From the NCBI GenBank assembly GCA_026392045.1, contig JAPLCU010000018.1, forward strand, positions 1 through 64,000: DNA of 64,000 bases. The letters run 5' to 3'. Origin of the DNA: Armatimonadota bacterium (lineage in GTDB: Bacteria; Armatimonadota; UBA5829). This document shows positions 51,246 through 59,346 of the stretch, in pieces. How positions within the stretch are numbered: position 1 is the stretch's first letter; every line of letters starts with the position of its first letter. The notes below the pieces were generated by a model. The model was not told the DNA's origin. It saw nothing but the letters and a program-made list of their open reading frames with translations, and ran no database searches. The position numbers were made by a program, and so were the translations under genes.

Positions 51246-52622
51246 ATGAAAGTAAAGATGATTCTACCCGCGCTCACGGAGGCAAGGAGCCCCTATTGGA
51301 GACCGATCAAGTATTCTCTATTTCCACCTTTGGGTCTGGCAACCCTTGCGGGCTATCTGAGAGACGATGACGAGATTGAAATTCAGGACGAACACGTGGA
51401 GACGCTGGATCTGAGCGACGAGCCCGATCTTGTCGTGCTGGAGGTGTACATTACATCCGCCTATCGATCTTATGCAATTGCCGATCATTACCGCGCCAGG
51501 GGAGCCTATGTGGTTATGGGCGGGTTGCACGTAACATCTATGCCCGATGAGGCTGCGGCGCATGCGGACAGCATCTGCACAGGCCCCGGTGAAGACACAT
51601 GGCCCGTGTTTCTTGCTGATTTTCGCGCCGGTAACCCCCAAAAGGTCTACAATTCAACCGTGCGAACTCTCCAAGGACAGCCGCTCGCCCGCCGAGACCT
51701 TATCAAGCGGCATCTTTATCTGGTGCCGAATTCGCTGGTGGTATCGCGGGGATGCCCACACAGGTGCGATTTCTGCTACAAAGAGGCGTTTTTCAAGGGA
51801 GGGAATTCTTTCTACACCCAGACTGTGGACGACGCCCTGGCGCAGATCGAAAGCCTGCCGGGTAAGCATCTATACTTTCTGGATGACAACATATTCTCCG
51901 ACACCAATTTCGCCCGAGCGCTCTTCGACGGAATGAAAGGTATGGGACGAGTTTGGCAGGCTGCAGGTACGGTGCAGTCGGCGTTCGATCCGGGGCTTTT
52001 GGAAAGCGCGGCCCAGAGCGGGCTGCGCAGCTTGTTTGTCGGATTCGAAACTCTAAGCACAACCAATCTCAGAGACCAGGGCAAGTACCAGAACCTCGAC
52101 CGCGACTACAACGCCGCCATTAAGCGCCTACATTCGCTTGGGATAATGATCAACGGTAGTTTTGTATTTGGGATGGATGATGACGATGAGCATACCCCCG
52201 CGCGCACGGTGGATTGGGCGGTGCGCCAGGGTATGGAAACGGCCACTTTTCATATTTTAACCCCTTATCCTGGCACGGCGCTGCACGAGAGGCTTTCGGG
52301 CGAGGGCCGCATAACATCCAACAACTGGGACATCTACGACACCCGCCATGTGGTTTACAGCCCAACGCAAGTAAGCCCTGAAAAGCTGGAAAAAGGTTAT
52401 TGGCAGGCTTATCAGGATTTCTACAGATGGAGCTCAATTTTCAAAGGCGCGTTCACAAAGGATACTCTGCCAGATCGCCTCAGACATATTGCTTATGCAG
52501 GCGGTTGGAAAAAGGCCGAGTCCGTTTGGAAATGCGTGGTGCAGGCGCGGAGAGTCTCCAACCTGGTGCCGCTTTTGGAGGCAGTTTTGTCAGGATCAAA
52601 GCAAAAAAGCCCCAAAACCTGA
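51246..52622 (+). CDS. Cobalamin-binding radical SAM protein
   Basis: This 458-aa enzyme has an N-terminal B12-binding domain (PPLGLATLAGYL, IQDEHVE, VVMGGLHVTSMPDEAAAHAD) and a radical SAM domain with the cluster motif CPHRCDFC. FLDDNIFSDTNFARALFDGM and GFETLSTTNLRDQGK are familiar from the BchE/hopanoid-modifying branch. Methyl transfer or ring chemistry on a lipid or cofactor is plausible. The substrate is unknown. ATG 51246 follows GAGGAGGACGACC. Confidence 0.88.
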   Translation: MKVKMILPALTEARSPYWRPIKYSLFPPLGLATLAGYLRDDDEIEIQDEHVETLDLSDEPDLVVLEVYITSAYRSYAIADHYRARGAYVVMGGLHVTSMPDEAAAHADSICTGPGEDTWPVFLADFRAGNPQKVYNSTVRTLQGQPLARRDLIKRHLYLVPNSLVVSRGCPHRCDFCYKEAFFKGGNSFYTQTVDDALAQIESLPGKHLYFLDDNIFSDTNFARALFDGMKGMGRVWQAAGTVQSAFDPGLLESAAQSGLRSLFVGFETLSTTNLRDQGKYQNLDRDYNAAIKRLHSLGIMINGSFVFGMDDDDEHTPARTVDWAVRQGMETATFHILTPYPGTALHERLSGEGRITSNNWDIYDTRHVVYSPTQVSPEKLEKGYWQAYQDFYRWSSIFKGAFTKDTLPDRLRHIAYAGGWKKAESVWKCVVQARRVSNLVPLLEAVLSGSKQKSPKT

Positions 52623-52712
52623 CGAAAAGGCCTTAATCACACTCAATAGGAGTAATTCTGCAATCAATTCGCGAAGGAGCATGTGAGGCATGACCTCCAC
52701 GGAGTAAACTAA

Positions 52713-53243
52713 ATGTCCAGAAGCAGATCGAAAAACATCATTCTGCCGATTATCATATTAGTAGTCGCCCTGATTTACAGCAGGGGCGGAATTGGGCCGC
52801 GAAACGTGCGCCAAAGCGCATCGCCTAAAGGCTCTATTTCAGGTAAGTGTGTGGCTGTTTCCGATGGAGACACCATTCGGGTGCTATACGCTAACAGCGA
52901 AGTTAAGGTGCGTCTGTTTGGCATAGATTGCCCTGAGAAAAAGCAGGCTTTCGGCTCGGCTGCCAAGAAGTTTACCAGTGAGATGGTCTTCGGCGAAGAT
53001 GTGAATGTCGATGTTCGCGATACCGACCGCTACGGCCGCAGTGTGGGATGGGTCACCACTTCGGATGGCCGCGCTTTGAACGAAGAACTCGTGCGCGCGG
53101 GGATGGCCTGGTGGTATTCGGAGTATGCGCCTTACGAAACGCAGTTGGCGAGCCTCGAAAAGCAGGCCCGCGCAGCCAGACGCGGACTCTGGTCTGACAA
53201 AAACCCGACTCCGCCTTGGGAATTCAGGAGTATGCAGCGGTAG
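52713..53243 (+). CDS. Exported thermonuclease-family nuclease
   Basis: This is a staphylococcal-nuclease-like enzyme of 176 aa behind an N-terminal membrane anchor or signal (NIILPIIILVVALIYS). Catalytic pattern: SDGDTIRVL, VRLFGIDCPE (first Arg), DTDRYGRSVGWV (Asp and second Arg) and LVRAGMAWWY. It degrades DNA or RNA outside the cytoplasm, probably for nutrition or biofilm control. A hairpin of the TTTCGGGATTT family follows at 53248-53279. Confidence 0.9.
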   Translation: MSRSRSKNIILPIIILVVALIYSRGGIGPRNVRQSASPKGSISGKCVAVSDGDTIRVLYANSEVKVRLFGIDCPEKKQAFGSAAKKFTSEMVFGEDVNVDVRDTDRYGRSVGWVTTSDGRALNEELVRAGMAWWYSEYAPYETQLASLEKQARAARRGLWSDKNPTPPWEFRSMQR

Positions 53244-53247
53244 GTTA

Positions 53248-53279
53248 GTTTCGGGATTTCCGCTGCGCTCAAATCCCGA
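53248..53279. repeat. TTTCGGGATTT/AAATCCCGAAA hairpin
   Basis: This has a perfect stem with loop ccgctgcgctc, directly after the nuclease stop. The stem is that of the 129-bp elements at 17103 and 27729, but the loop is short. It may serve as a transcript end. Confidence 0.65.
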
Positions 53280-53314
53280 AAAACCGGCAGCATCACCATT
53301 CCCTTCCCGCCATC

Positions 53315-53341
53315 AAACCATCGGACTATCGGACTATCAGC
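53315..53341. repeat. Octamer tandem repeat (CGGACTAT)n
   Basis: ccatcggactatcggactat runs in 8-nt steps. The reverse complement matches the run after atpD at 37525-37570. It abuts the 3' end of the small minus-strand gene. Confidence 0.65.
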
Positions 53342-53342
53342 C

Positions 53343-53573
53343 CTACCGCACCTTCTGCCAATCCTCAAAATCCTCTGTTTCAATCTCCATGAACGGTTCG
53401 CCTTTGGTTTTGTCTTCGCGCTCTACGTGGGCTATGCCATCGCAAACACCCAAGAATGTGAAAAGCTCGCTCTTGGGCGATTTCACCTTATCCGAGCGCT
53501 TGATGCCATAGATGCTGGGGCCTGTGCTGGCCATTATGTCTCTGCGGATTACCGCTATGGGTTTATCGTTCAA
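53343..53573 (-). CDS. Hypothetical 76-aa protein
   Basis: The ORF track begins at 53675, but CTGGAGG lies 8 nt before TTG 53573. From there the peptide reads MNDKPIAVIRRDIMASTGPS... and ends EDFEDWQKVR. It is soluble and mixed-charge. I recognise no family. Its stop is next to the octamer repeat. Confidence 0.6.
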   Translation of the reverse strand: MNDKPIAVIRRDIMASTGPSIYGIKRSDKVKSPKSELFTFLGVCDGIAHVEREDKTKGEPFMEIETEDFEDWQKVR

Positions 53574-53714
53574 TCTATATACCTCCAGAATAATACCATC
53601 ATACCATAAATCAGAATTGTCCGGTTTATGTGTTAGATACGTGATTATCGTAGTATAGCGGCGGCAATCTGTCAAATACGAATAAAGTAAGAGTTCACAA
53701 ATAGTGTGTACAAC

Positions 53715-53834
53715 GTTAGCATCCTGAGCTCCGTCGAAGGGTGCGGATAAGTCTAATCAAATGTAATTTCCCTGCCGCGTGCTTCGACGGAGCTCAGCAT
53801 GCTCACATTGTACTCATCAAGAGTGAGCTCTTAC
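53715..53834. repeat. ~110-bp long-hairpin element, copy 2 (inverted)
   Basis: agcatcctgagctccgtcga and tcgacggagctcagcatgct are arms of a long hairpin, followed by the small hairpin gctcac...gtgagc. In reverse complement it aligns end to end with 46440-46552. The arms are almost identical, but only around two thirds of the loop bases match. Confidence 0.8.
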
Positions 53835-53849
53835 CGAATAAACGTTCGA

Positions 53850-53878
53850 TTGACACAGGCATAATGATGGGGTATGAT
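53850..53878 (+). promoter_or_regulatory. Sigma-70 promoter of the ftsB-like gene
   Basis: TTGACA at 53850-53855 and TATGAT at 53873-53878 are separated by exactly 17 bp. They lie 45 bp before the start codon of the divisome gene, and the long-hairpin element ends just upstream. Confidence 0.8.
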
Positions 53879-53923
53879 AATCGACACAAGCAGCTTGATC
53901 GCCACATATAATGGAGCAAAGAA

Positions 53924-54343
53924 ATGCGAAAGGAAGCGTACCTCAGTAAGAGCGGTTCTACCTATGAACCTGCAACCCGACCCGAATCACATGCAACCAC
54001 GCGTGAGCGCTTGCGCCCCGTGCGGCGTCGCCGAAAGCGCTCTGTCTGGCGTAAGACGATTCTTCCGTTGTTCTTGTATTCATGTGTGATTGTGGCTGTT
54101 GTGTTTTTAATTGGCAGGATATCGCGGCCTTTCGTATTCTATGATAGAGAGATACAGGCCACGCAGAAGCTCCAGAATCAGGTTGATGCTTACCGGGCGG
54201 AAAACGCCGCTCTTGAGCGCCGAATCAAGTATCTTCAGACCCCCGAAGGGGCCGCGCAGGCGGCTCGCGAGCTGGGATGGGTCAAGCCCGGCGAAATTAC
54301 GCTGGTTATCCCCTCAGAAAAGGACAAAAAACCGAAAAAGTAG
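53924..54343 (+). CDS. FtsB/DivIC-like septum formation protein
   Basis: This is a bitopic cell-division protein of 139 aa. It has a basic cytoplasmic N-terminus, one membrane helix (ILPLFLYSCVIVAVVFLIGRI), then a coiled coil (LQNQVDAYRAENAALERRIKYLQTPEG) and the end motif ARELGWVKPGEITLVIP, which is characteristic of FtsB/DivIC. It would link FtsL and FtsQ-type proteins in the divisome. GGAG lies 8 nt before the ATG. Monocistronic. Confidence 0.87.
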   Translation: MRKEAYLSKSGSTYEPATRPESHATTRERLRPVRRRRKRSVWRKTILPLFLYSCVIVAVVFLIGRISRPFVFYDREIQATQKLQNQVDAYRAENAALERRIKYLQTPEGAAQAARELGWVKPGEITLVIPSEKDKKPKK

Positions 54344-54350
54344 GCGCCAG

Positions 54351-55001
54351 CTATTCGGAAGATACCCGATGCCACCAGGGCTTTCGCACGGACGCGGGTT
54401 TGCTTTGAGTGTCTGATTCTCCCGCCATTACCGGTTCAAGCTCCTGGATTATCTCTGATTCATGGTTTTCCACCGTGGAATGATATTCGGGCAATAGTTC
54501 GGATTCCACGCTGGACGGCTCATGCGCTTCTTTGCTGCTCCAGATGGAATCTTTTCGCCCGAATGCTTCCTGGCTCTCGCGTGTCATCTCATCTGTGTTG
54601 AGCGAAGGCGGCTCAGAGCCTTCGAGCCCGAGAACATCCCCGTCCTGGATGCCGCTCTGCTTGAAAAGGTCGTTAATCTTGGAGATTCTATCAGACCATT
54701 CCGCCTTTTTCGGCTCCGGCAGCGCTTTTGCTATCTCGTTGAACTCCACTGAGGTCAGCGCCATGGCTTCATGCGCGCGGTTGAGCATGATATTCGAGCG
54801 GTTGAGCATCACATTTAGCTCTCGCTGCCGCTCCAAGAGCATCATCACAAGCTCGTTGGAATGTTTTTCGCGTTCGTGTGAATCGACATATTGAGTCCCC
54901 AGAACTGCGCTCTTTTGCTTGAGCCCTTCAGCTCTGCGCAAAGCTCTGATTAGTTTTTCTTTTGTCTTTTCTAACTCTCTAATTAAATCTGCTTTGATCA
55001 A
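54351..55001 (-). CDS. Coiled-coil protein of unknown function
   Basis: This protein of about 216 aa starts at TTG 55001 with GGAGG 8 nt upstream; the ORF track's ATG 55025 has no ribosome site. The N-terminal half is a long coiled coil (LIRELEKTKEKLIRALRRAE, RQRELNVMLNRSNIMLNRAHEAM). The C-terminal half is acidic and probably disordered, ending in a basic KPWWHRVSSE. No family recognised. It is convergent with the FtsB-like gene, 7 nt apart. Confidence 0.65.
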   Translation of the reverse strand: MIKADLIRELEKTKEKLIRALRRAEGLKQKSAVLGTQYVDSHEREKHSNELVMMLLERQRELNVMLNRSNIMLNRAHEAMALTSVEFNEIAKALPEPKKAEWSDRISKINDLFKQSGIQDGDVLGLEGSEPPSLNTDEMTRESQEAFGRKDSIWSSKEAHEPSSVESELLPEYHSTVENHESEIIQELEPVMAGESDTQSKPASVRKPWWHRVSSE

Positions 55002-55232
55002 GGCACAATCCTCCAACACGAACATTATCGGGCAAAATCGCTCTCATAGCAAGCCCTGTTGATTAATACGCATGAGATTTATTATATTGTTCCGCTTATT
55101 ATGGACAATAAAACCCCTCCAATGAGAAATTTTAAGTGGATTGGAACGATGAGCTTTTGTGTGGGTAGAGCGTCTGTTCTTCGATATAAAACAGGAGCGC
55201 GATTACTTGCGAAGCGTCTGAATCCATGTCTG

Positions 55233-55265
55233 CAGGGCTCGGCTGACAATTCCAACCGAGCCCCT
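55233..55265. terminator. Hairpin after the PEP-CTERM gene
   Basis: gggctcgg and ccgagccc form an 8-bp stem around a 13-nt loop, 20 nt past the stop of the minus-strand PEP-CTERM gene. It has no U-run, so it is a weak or factor-assisted terminator. Confidence 0.5.
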
Positions 55266-55284
55266 GTATAAGAGAGATAAGCAA

Positions 55285-56187
55285 TTACGCCCTGCGCCTT
55301 CTTATGCCGATAAGTCCTGCCAAGCCGCCAAGCAAAACGATGATTGATGACGGCTCAGGGACGGGAGTCATATCATAAACGAAACCCTGATAGCCTTCCT
55401 CCTCGTTCCAGGAGTAGCCGACAATATTGTTACCGTCGATACCTGTAGCGAAGGTGCTATACGCTCCGGGTGCATCCAGCGTCATCCAGGTAGCACCGTC
55501 ATACACAAAACTGTGGTACCCACTGTTATAGTAGTAGCCGACAATATTGTTATCGTCGATGCCTGTGGCGTGGGTGCTCGTCGCTCCAGGTGCATCCAGC
55601 ATCATCCAGGTAGCACCGTCATACACAAAACCGTGGCTCACACCACCTCCGGTGACGTAGTTGCCGACAATATTGTTACCGGAAATGTCCAAGGCATATG
55701 TGCTCGTCGCTCCTGGCTTGTCCAGCGTCGTCCAGGTAGCACCGTCATACAAAAAGCCGTGGTACCCGCTGTTGTAATAGGCTCCGACAATATTGTTACC
55801 ATCGATGTCCTCGGCGTATGTGCTCGTCGCTCCAGGCTTGTCCAGCGTCGTCCAGGTAGCACCATCATACAAAAAGCCGTGGGTAGCCATAGTCCAGTCA
55901 CGGTATAGTCCGACAATATTGTTACCGTCGATGCCATAGGCGTGGGTAAGGTCCGTCTCTGGCTTGTCCACCGTCTTCCAGGCTAAACCGTTGCATACGA
56001 AGCCGTGGTCGCGACCACTGACGCTGTAGACTCCGACAATATTGTTACCGGAGATGCCTAAGGGCATGGTCTCCGTCGCACCAAGTCCAGCCACAGTTCT
56101 CCACGTCCCCGCATGAGCAATACCACCCAGGCTCAGCAGCGCGATGGCTGCTGTTACTTGAAATACTTTCTTGATCTTTTCTTCCAT
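55285..56187 (-). CDS. PEP-CTERM exported protein with HAF-like repeats
   Basis: This 300-aa surface protein has a signal peptide (VFQVTAAIALLSLGGIAHA) at the start and the sorting tail VPEPSSIIVLLGGLAGLIGIRRRRA at the end: VPEP, a hydrophobic helix and a basic end, recognised by the exosortase system. Between them, about seven repeats of ~40 residues read YDGATWTTLDKPGATSTYA then DGNNIVGxYY and HGFLYDG, similar to the HAF extracellular repeat family. The DNA of these repeats is also well conserved, so copy number may vary. The exosortase gene is not in the window. No other gene lies in 56209-56485. Confidence 0.9.
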   Translation of the reverse strand: MEEKIKKVFQVTAAIALLSLGGIAHAGTWRTVAGLGATETMPLGISGNNIVGVYSVSGRDHGFVCNGLAWKTVDKPETDLTHAYGIDGNNIVGLYRDWTMATHGFLYDGATWTTLDKPGATSTYAEDIDGNNIVGAYYNSGYHGFLYDGATWTTLDKPGATSTYALDISGNNIVGNYVTGGGVSHGFVYDGATWMMLDAPGATSTHATGIDDNNIVGYYYNSGYHSFVYDGATWMTLDAPGAYSTFATGIDGNNIVGYSWNEEEGYQGFVYDMTPVPEPSSIIVLLGGLAGLIGIRRRRA

Positions 56188-56485
56188 TCCGACTCTCTTT
56201 GGAGTCATTCAAAGTGTTGTGATAGACAAAAAGCCCCTGGCAATCCTGATATTGCTGGGACTTGTACGCAGTATAGCACTGATTTTCGGAAAGTCAACCA
56301 GTTTGCTCTAAAACAGTCGCATTTATTATTTGCGTGCTCGCAAGTTTAGTTTTTTAGAACTGTATATGTGCGTATAAGCAATAGGGTTCATCCACAAATT
56401 TCCCCATTGAGCCAGTGGATTAAGTGGGGTATTTGTGATAAAGTAGAGCATGAAAAGAAAGTCCGCTTGATTCGAGGAAATAATA

Positions 56486-57898
56486 TTGGACGATAATCAG
56501 GGATCGGCGATGGATTGCGGCAGCCGATCCACATATAAAGCACTGCAAAAGCGCATAAACGCAGCCGGTCTGTGGCGTATCCCAGGCGAGCCGGATGGTC
56601 AGCGCTCGCATCTCTTGGGGGCCGAGCCATTTTGCCTCAGCCAGGCGCAGGCCGAGCAGTTGGATAAGCTGGGCGAGGCGCTGCTGACGTTTTATAAGGC
56701 TTTCAACGACCTCTACCTCAAAGCTCACCAAGCATGGGTGAACAGCTGCCTTGATATTGGCAAAGGCGATGATCTGCTGCGCCATGCCGCTATGAAATAT
56801 CAGCGGCGGGCGCTGCCAGGCATTATTCGCCCTGATATTCTTATGACAAGCGACGGATTTGTGATCACTGAACTAGACAGCGTGCCCGGTGGGTTCGGTC
56901 ATTTGGATTGCCTTTCCGCCGCTTATGAAGACGCTGGCTGGGAGTTGATCGGGTCCAAAAGGGGGATTCGGGACGGTTTCGCGGGGATGCTTAGGAGTTC
57001 ATCGGCTGCGGATGAGCCCGTTTGCGCGATTGTTGTCTCGGACGAATCCGTGGATTATCTGCCTGAGATGACATATATTGCACGCGAGCTGCGCGAGGTT
57101 GGGCTGCGGGCGTATACTGTTCGGCCCAAAGAAGTGTTGTTCACCGAGGACGGCCTGTTCATCGAACCTGGGGGTGAGCGGCTGCGGGTGGACGTTTTAT
57201 ATCGGTTTTTCGAGCTTTTCGATCTGCTCAATATTCCAAAGGCCGAACTATTTGCGTATGCAGCGAAAAAGAAGCAGGTGGTGGTAACCCCGCCGTATAA
57301 GCATTTCCTAGAGGAGAAAATGTTGCTGGCTATGCTTCACAGTGATGTGCTGAGGGCATATTGGCTTCAGGCATTAGGCCAGGAAAACTATGCGCTGCTG
57401 ATCTCAACAACCGCGCCGACCTGGATCATGGACAATCGCCCCGTGCCGCCGCATGCCCAGATTTCGGGGTTCCGGTGGCGGGGAAACCCCATCAGGGACT
57501 GGCGAGAGATTGCATCGGCCACACAAAAAGAGCGCGCGTTGGTATTGAAACCATCGGGGTTTTCGCCGCTCGCCTGGGGCGCGAGGGGGGTCAAGGTCGG
57601 TCACGATATGCCGGAGGTGGAATGGGCGCAGGCGGTGGAAATGGCGTTGGCAAGTTTTGATAATGCGCCGTATGTGCTGCAGCCGTTTCATGATACGGCC
57701 CTTTTCGGGGTAAATTATTTCGGAGAATCGGCAGACGATATTCGGGAGATGAGCGCGCGCGTGAGGCTTTGCCCTTATTACTTCGTGGAGAATGATGGCG
57801 CCAAACTTGGCGGGGCGCTCGCCACCGCTTGCCCGAAGAACAAGAAATTGATACATGGCATGGCGGACGCTGTGATGGTCCCCTGCCGTGTCGGTTAG
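56486..57898 (+). CDS. ATP-grasp-like ligase candidate
   Basis: This 470-aa cytoplasmic protein starts at TTG 56486, 7 nt after GAGGAAA. IIRPDILMTSDGFVITELDSVPGGFG resembles the substrate-binding strand of glutathionylspermidine-synthase-like or circularly permuted ATP-grasp enzymes. Later segments RALVLKPSGFSPLAWGARGV and YVLQPFHDTALFG look like the nucleotide-binding lobe (Lys plus glycine-rich loop, then the EYV-like QPF hinge). Such enzymes join an amine to a carboxylate using ATP. It forms an operon with a lysine 2,3-aminomutase homologue, so beta-lysine could be a substrate; that link is inference. Confidence 0.6.
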   Translation: MDDNQGSAMDCGSRSTYKALQKRINAAGLWRIPGEPDGQRSHLLGAEPFCLSQAQAEQLDKLGEALLTFYKAFNDLYLKAHQAWVNSCLDIGKGDDLLRHAAMKYQRRALPGIIRPDILMTSDGFVITELDSVPGGFGHLDCLSAAYEDAGWELIGSKRGIRDGFAGMLRSSSAADEPVCAIVVSDESVDYLPEMTYIARELREVGLRAYTVRPKEVLFTEDGLFIEPGGERLRVDVLYRFFELFDLLNIPKAELFAYAAKKKQVVVTPPYKHFLEEKMLLAMLHSDVLRAYWLQALGQENYALLISTTAPTWIMDNRPVPPHAQISGFRWRGNPIRDWREIASATQKERALVLKPSGFSPLAWGARGVKVGHDMPEVEWAQAVEMALASFDNAPYVLQPFHDTALFGVNYFGESADDIREMSARVRLCPYYFVENDGAKLGGALATACPKNKKLIHGMADAVMVPCRVG

Positions 57899-57941
57899 CG
57901 CCATTCTCTGCACTCTTGCGGAGAGATAAAGTGAGGAAATT

Positions 57942-58868
57942 ATGCTTGAAAAGGTATCCGATCATATTGAATCTCTGATGGTTTATGAAGAAGCTATCCG
58001 CCGCCAGTTTGAGATTAGCAAAGAAGAACTGGCTCAGGATTTGCAGGGCAATTGCGACCCGCTGCATGAAGATGAATATGAAGTTGCGCCGGGGATGATC
58101 AACAAATACGGCAACCGTGTACTTTGTCTGCTCACGGCTGAGTGCGCCGCTTATTGCCGGTTTTGCACCCGTCGGAGGCTCGTTTCAAACAGCGGGCAGG
58201 GGCATGTGGATCGCGCACAAGTCAACATGTGGGCCGAGTATCTTTCGCGGCATCCTGAAGTGAGCGAAGTCATTCTTTCCGGCGGCGACCCGTTTATTGT
58301 GGATAATTGCATGTTCGGTTATGTGCTCAATACTCTGTCGGAAGTCGAGTCCATTAAGGTTTTACGGATTGGCACTCGCGCGCCTGTCAGCGACCCTTCG
58401 TTGATCAGCTGCTGCAAACTCGGCGCTATTCAGAGGGTGGAGCAGCCGGTATATGTTGGGATTCATTTCGAGCACCCGACGGAGATCACGCATCGGACCG
58501 TCAAAAGCATCAAGGACCTCATTTCCGCCGGGGCGATACTGTATTCTCAGTCGGTTTTCTTGAAGGGTGTAAATGACGACTACGAGACGCTTTATGAGCT
58601 CTTTTCTCGGCTTGTAGAGATTGGGGTGAGGCCGTATTACATTTACAGATGCGACCCTGTGCCGGGCGCGATGCATTTCATTGTGGAACCGTATATTGAG
58701 CGACAGATTATGACCCGGTTGCGCCGTAATCTTTCCGGTCTTGCCTGCCCGACCTATGTCATTGATTCGCCCGATGGCATCGGAAAAGTGCCTGTGCCAT
58801 TGGATTTTTGGGACGGCGACAAGGCAACCTATACCGATTTTGAGGGTAAGAGACACTATATAGAGTGA
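57942..58868 (+). CDS. Lysine 2,3-aminomutase-like radical SAM enzyme (KamA family)
   Basis: This PLP- and SAM-dependent enzyme has 308 aa, shorter than clostridial KamA (~416) and near EpmB in size. The cluster motif is CAAYCRFC followed by TRRR. The PLP lysine lies in PTYVIDSPDGIGK. YRCDPVPGAMHF and YVIDSP keep the two Asp that hold the lysine side chain in characterised enzymes. It should interconvert alpha- and beta-lysine. GTGAGGAA precedes the ATG, 44 nt after the ATP-grasp gene. Confidence 0.87.
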   Translation: MLEKVSDHIESLMVYEEAIRRQFEISKEELAQDLQGNCDPLHEDEYEVAPGMINKYGNRVLCLLTAECAAYCRFCTRRRLVSNSGQGHVDRAQVNMWAEYLSRHPEVSEVILSGGDPFIVDNCMFGYVLNTLSEVESIKVLRIGTRAPVSDPSLISCCKLGAIQRVEQPVYVGIHFEHPTEITHRTVKSIKDLISAGAILYSQSVFLKGVNDDYETLYELFSRLVEIGVRPYYIYRCDPVPGAMHFIVEPYIERQIMTRLRRNLSGLACPTYVIDSPDGIGKVPVPLDFWDGDKATYTDFEGKRHYIE

Positions 58869-58912
58869 TGGCGGCCGCATCGGAGATTGCGCCGAACATA
58901 GGAGGAAATGCC

Positions 58913-59155
58913 ATGCTTAAACTTTATCAGGCTGAATGGTGCCCTTATTGCGCTAGTGTGCGCTCTAAAATGACCGCGCTCGGGATCACCTATATAAATA
59001 TCAATGTGCCGCGGGCTAAGGCTGATCGGAAGGAATTGACCGAAATATCCGGTCAGGCTGGGATTCCGACGCTTGTCACGGAGGATGGCACGGTGATCGC
59101 CAATGACGATGAGGCCATTAATAAATATCTTGAGGATAATTACGCCAAAGCCTAG
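58913..59155 (+). CDS. Glutaredoxin-like protein
   Basis: This 80-aa thioredoxin-fold protein has the redox motif EWCPYCASV and the cis-proline loop GIPTLV, ending INKYLEDNYAKA. ATG 58913 follows AGGAGGAAATGCC; the ORF track start overlaps kamA. It may maintain the reduced state of a partner in the same operon. Confidence 0.92.
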   Translation: MLKLYQAEWCPYCASVRSKMTALGITYININVPRAKADRKELTEISGQAGIPTLVTEDGTVIANDDEAINKYLEDNYAKA

Positions 59156-59183
59156 CAGGGCGCGGATAAAGTCACAGTGATAT

Positions 59184-59211
59184 ACTTCGGGACTGTTTTT
59201 CGTCCCGAAGT
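59184..59211. terminator. Hairpin ACTTCGGGAC...GTCCCGAAGT
   Basis: This has a perfect 10-bp stem with loop tgtttttc, almost identical to the hairpin at 25522-25550. The first base pair is A-T here and G-C there, a compensated change. It lies 29 nt after the glutaredoxin stop and probably ends that operon. Confidence 0.7.
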
Positions 59212-59346
59212 GTGAGGTTCTCAAGCGTGCTTCGGGGCGAAAAGGGAGCCCACGAAGCATAGTCCGGCTGATTAGCAGACTTTATCCGGAGGCTGCTAGC
59301 CTGATATATTTCATAGACAACAATCTTTTACAGAGGTAGATGATAG

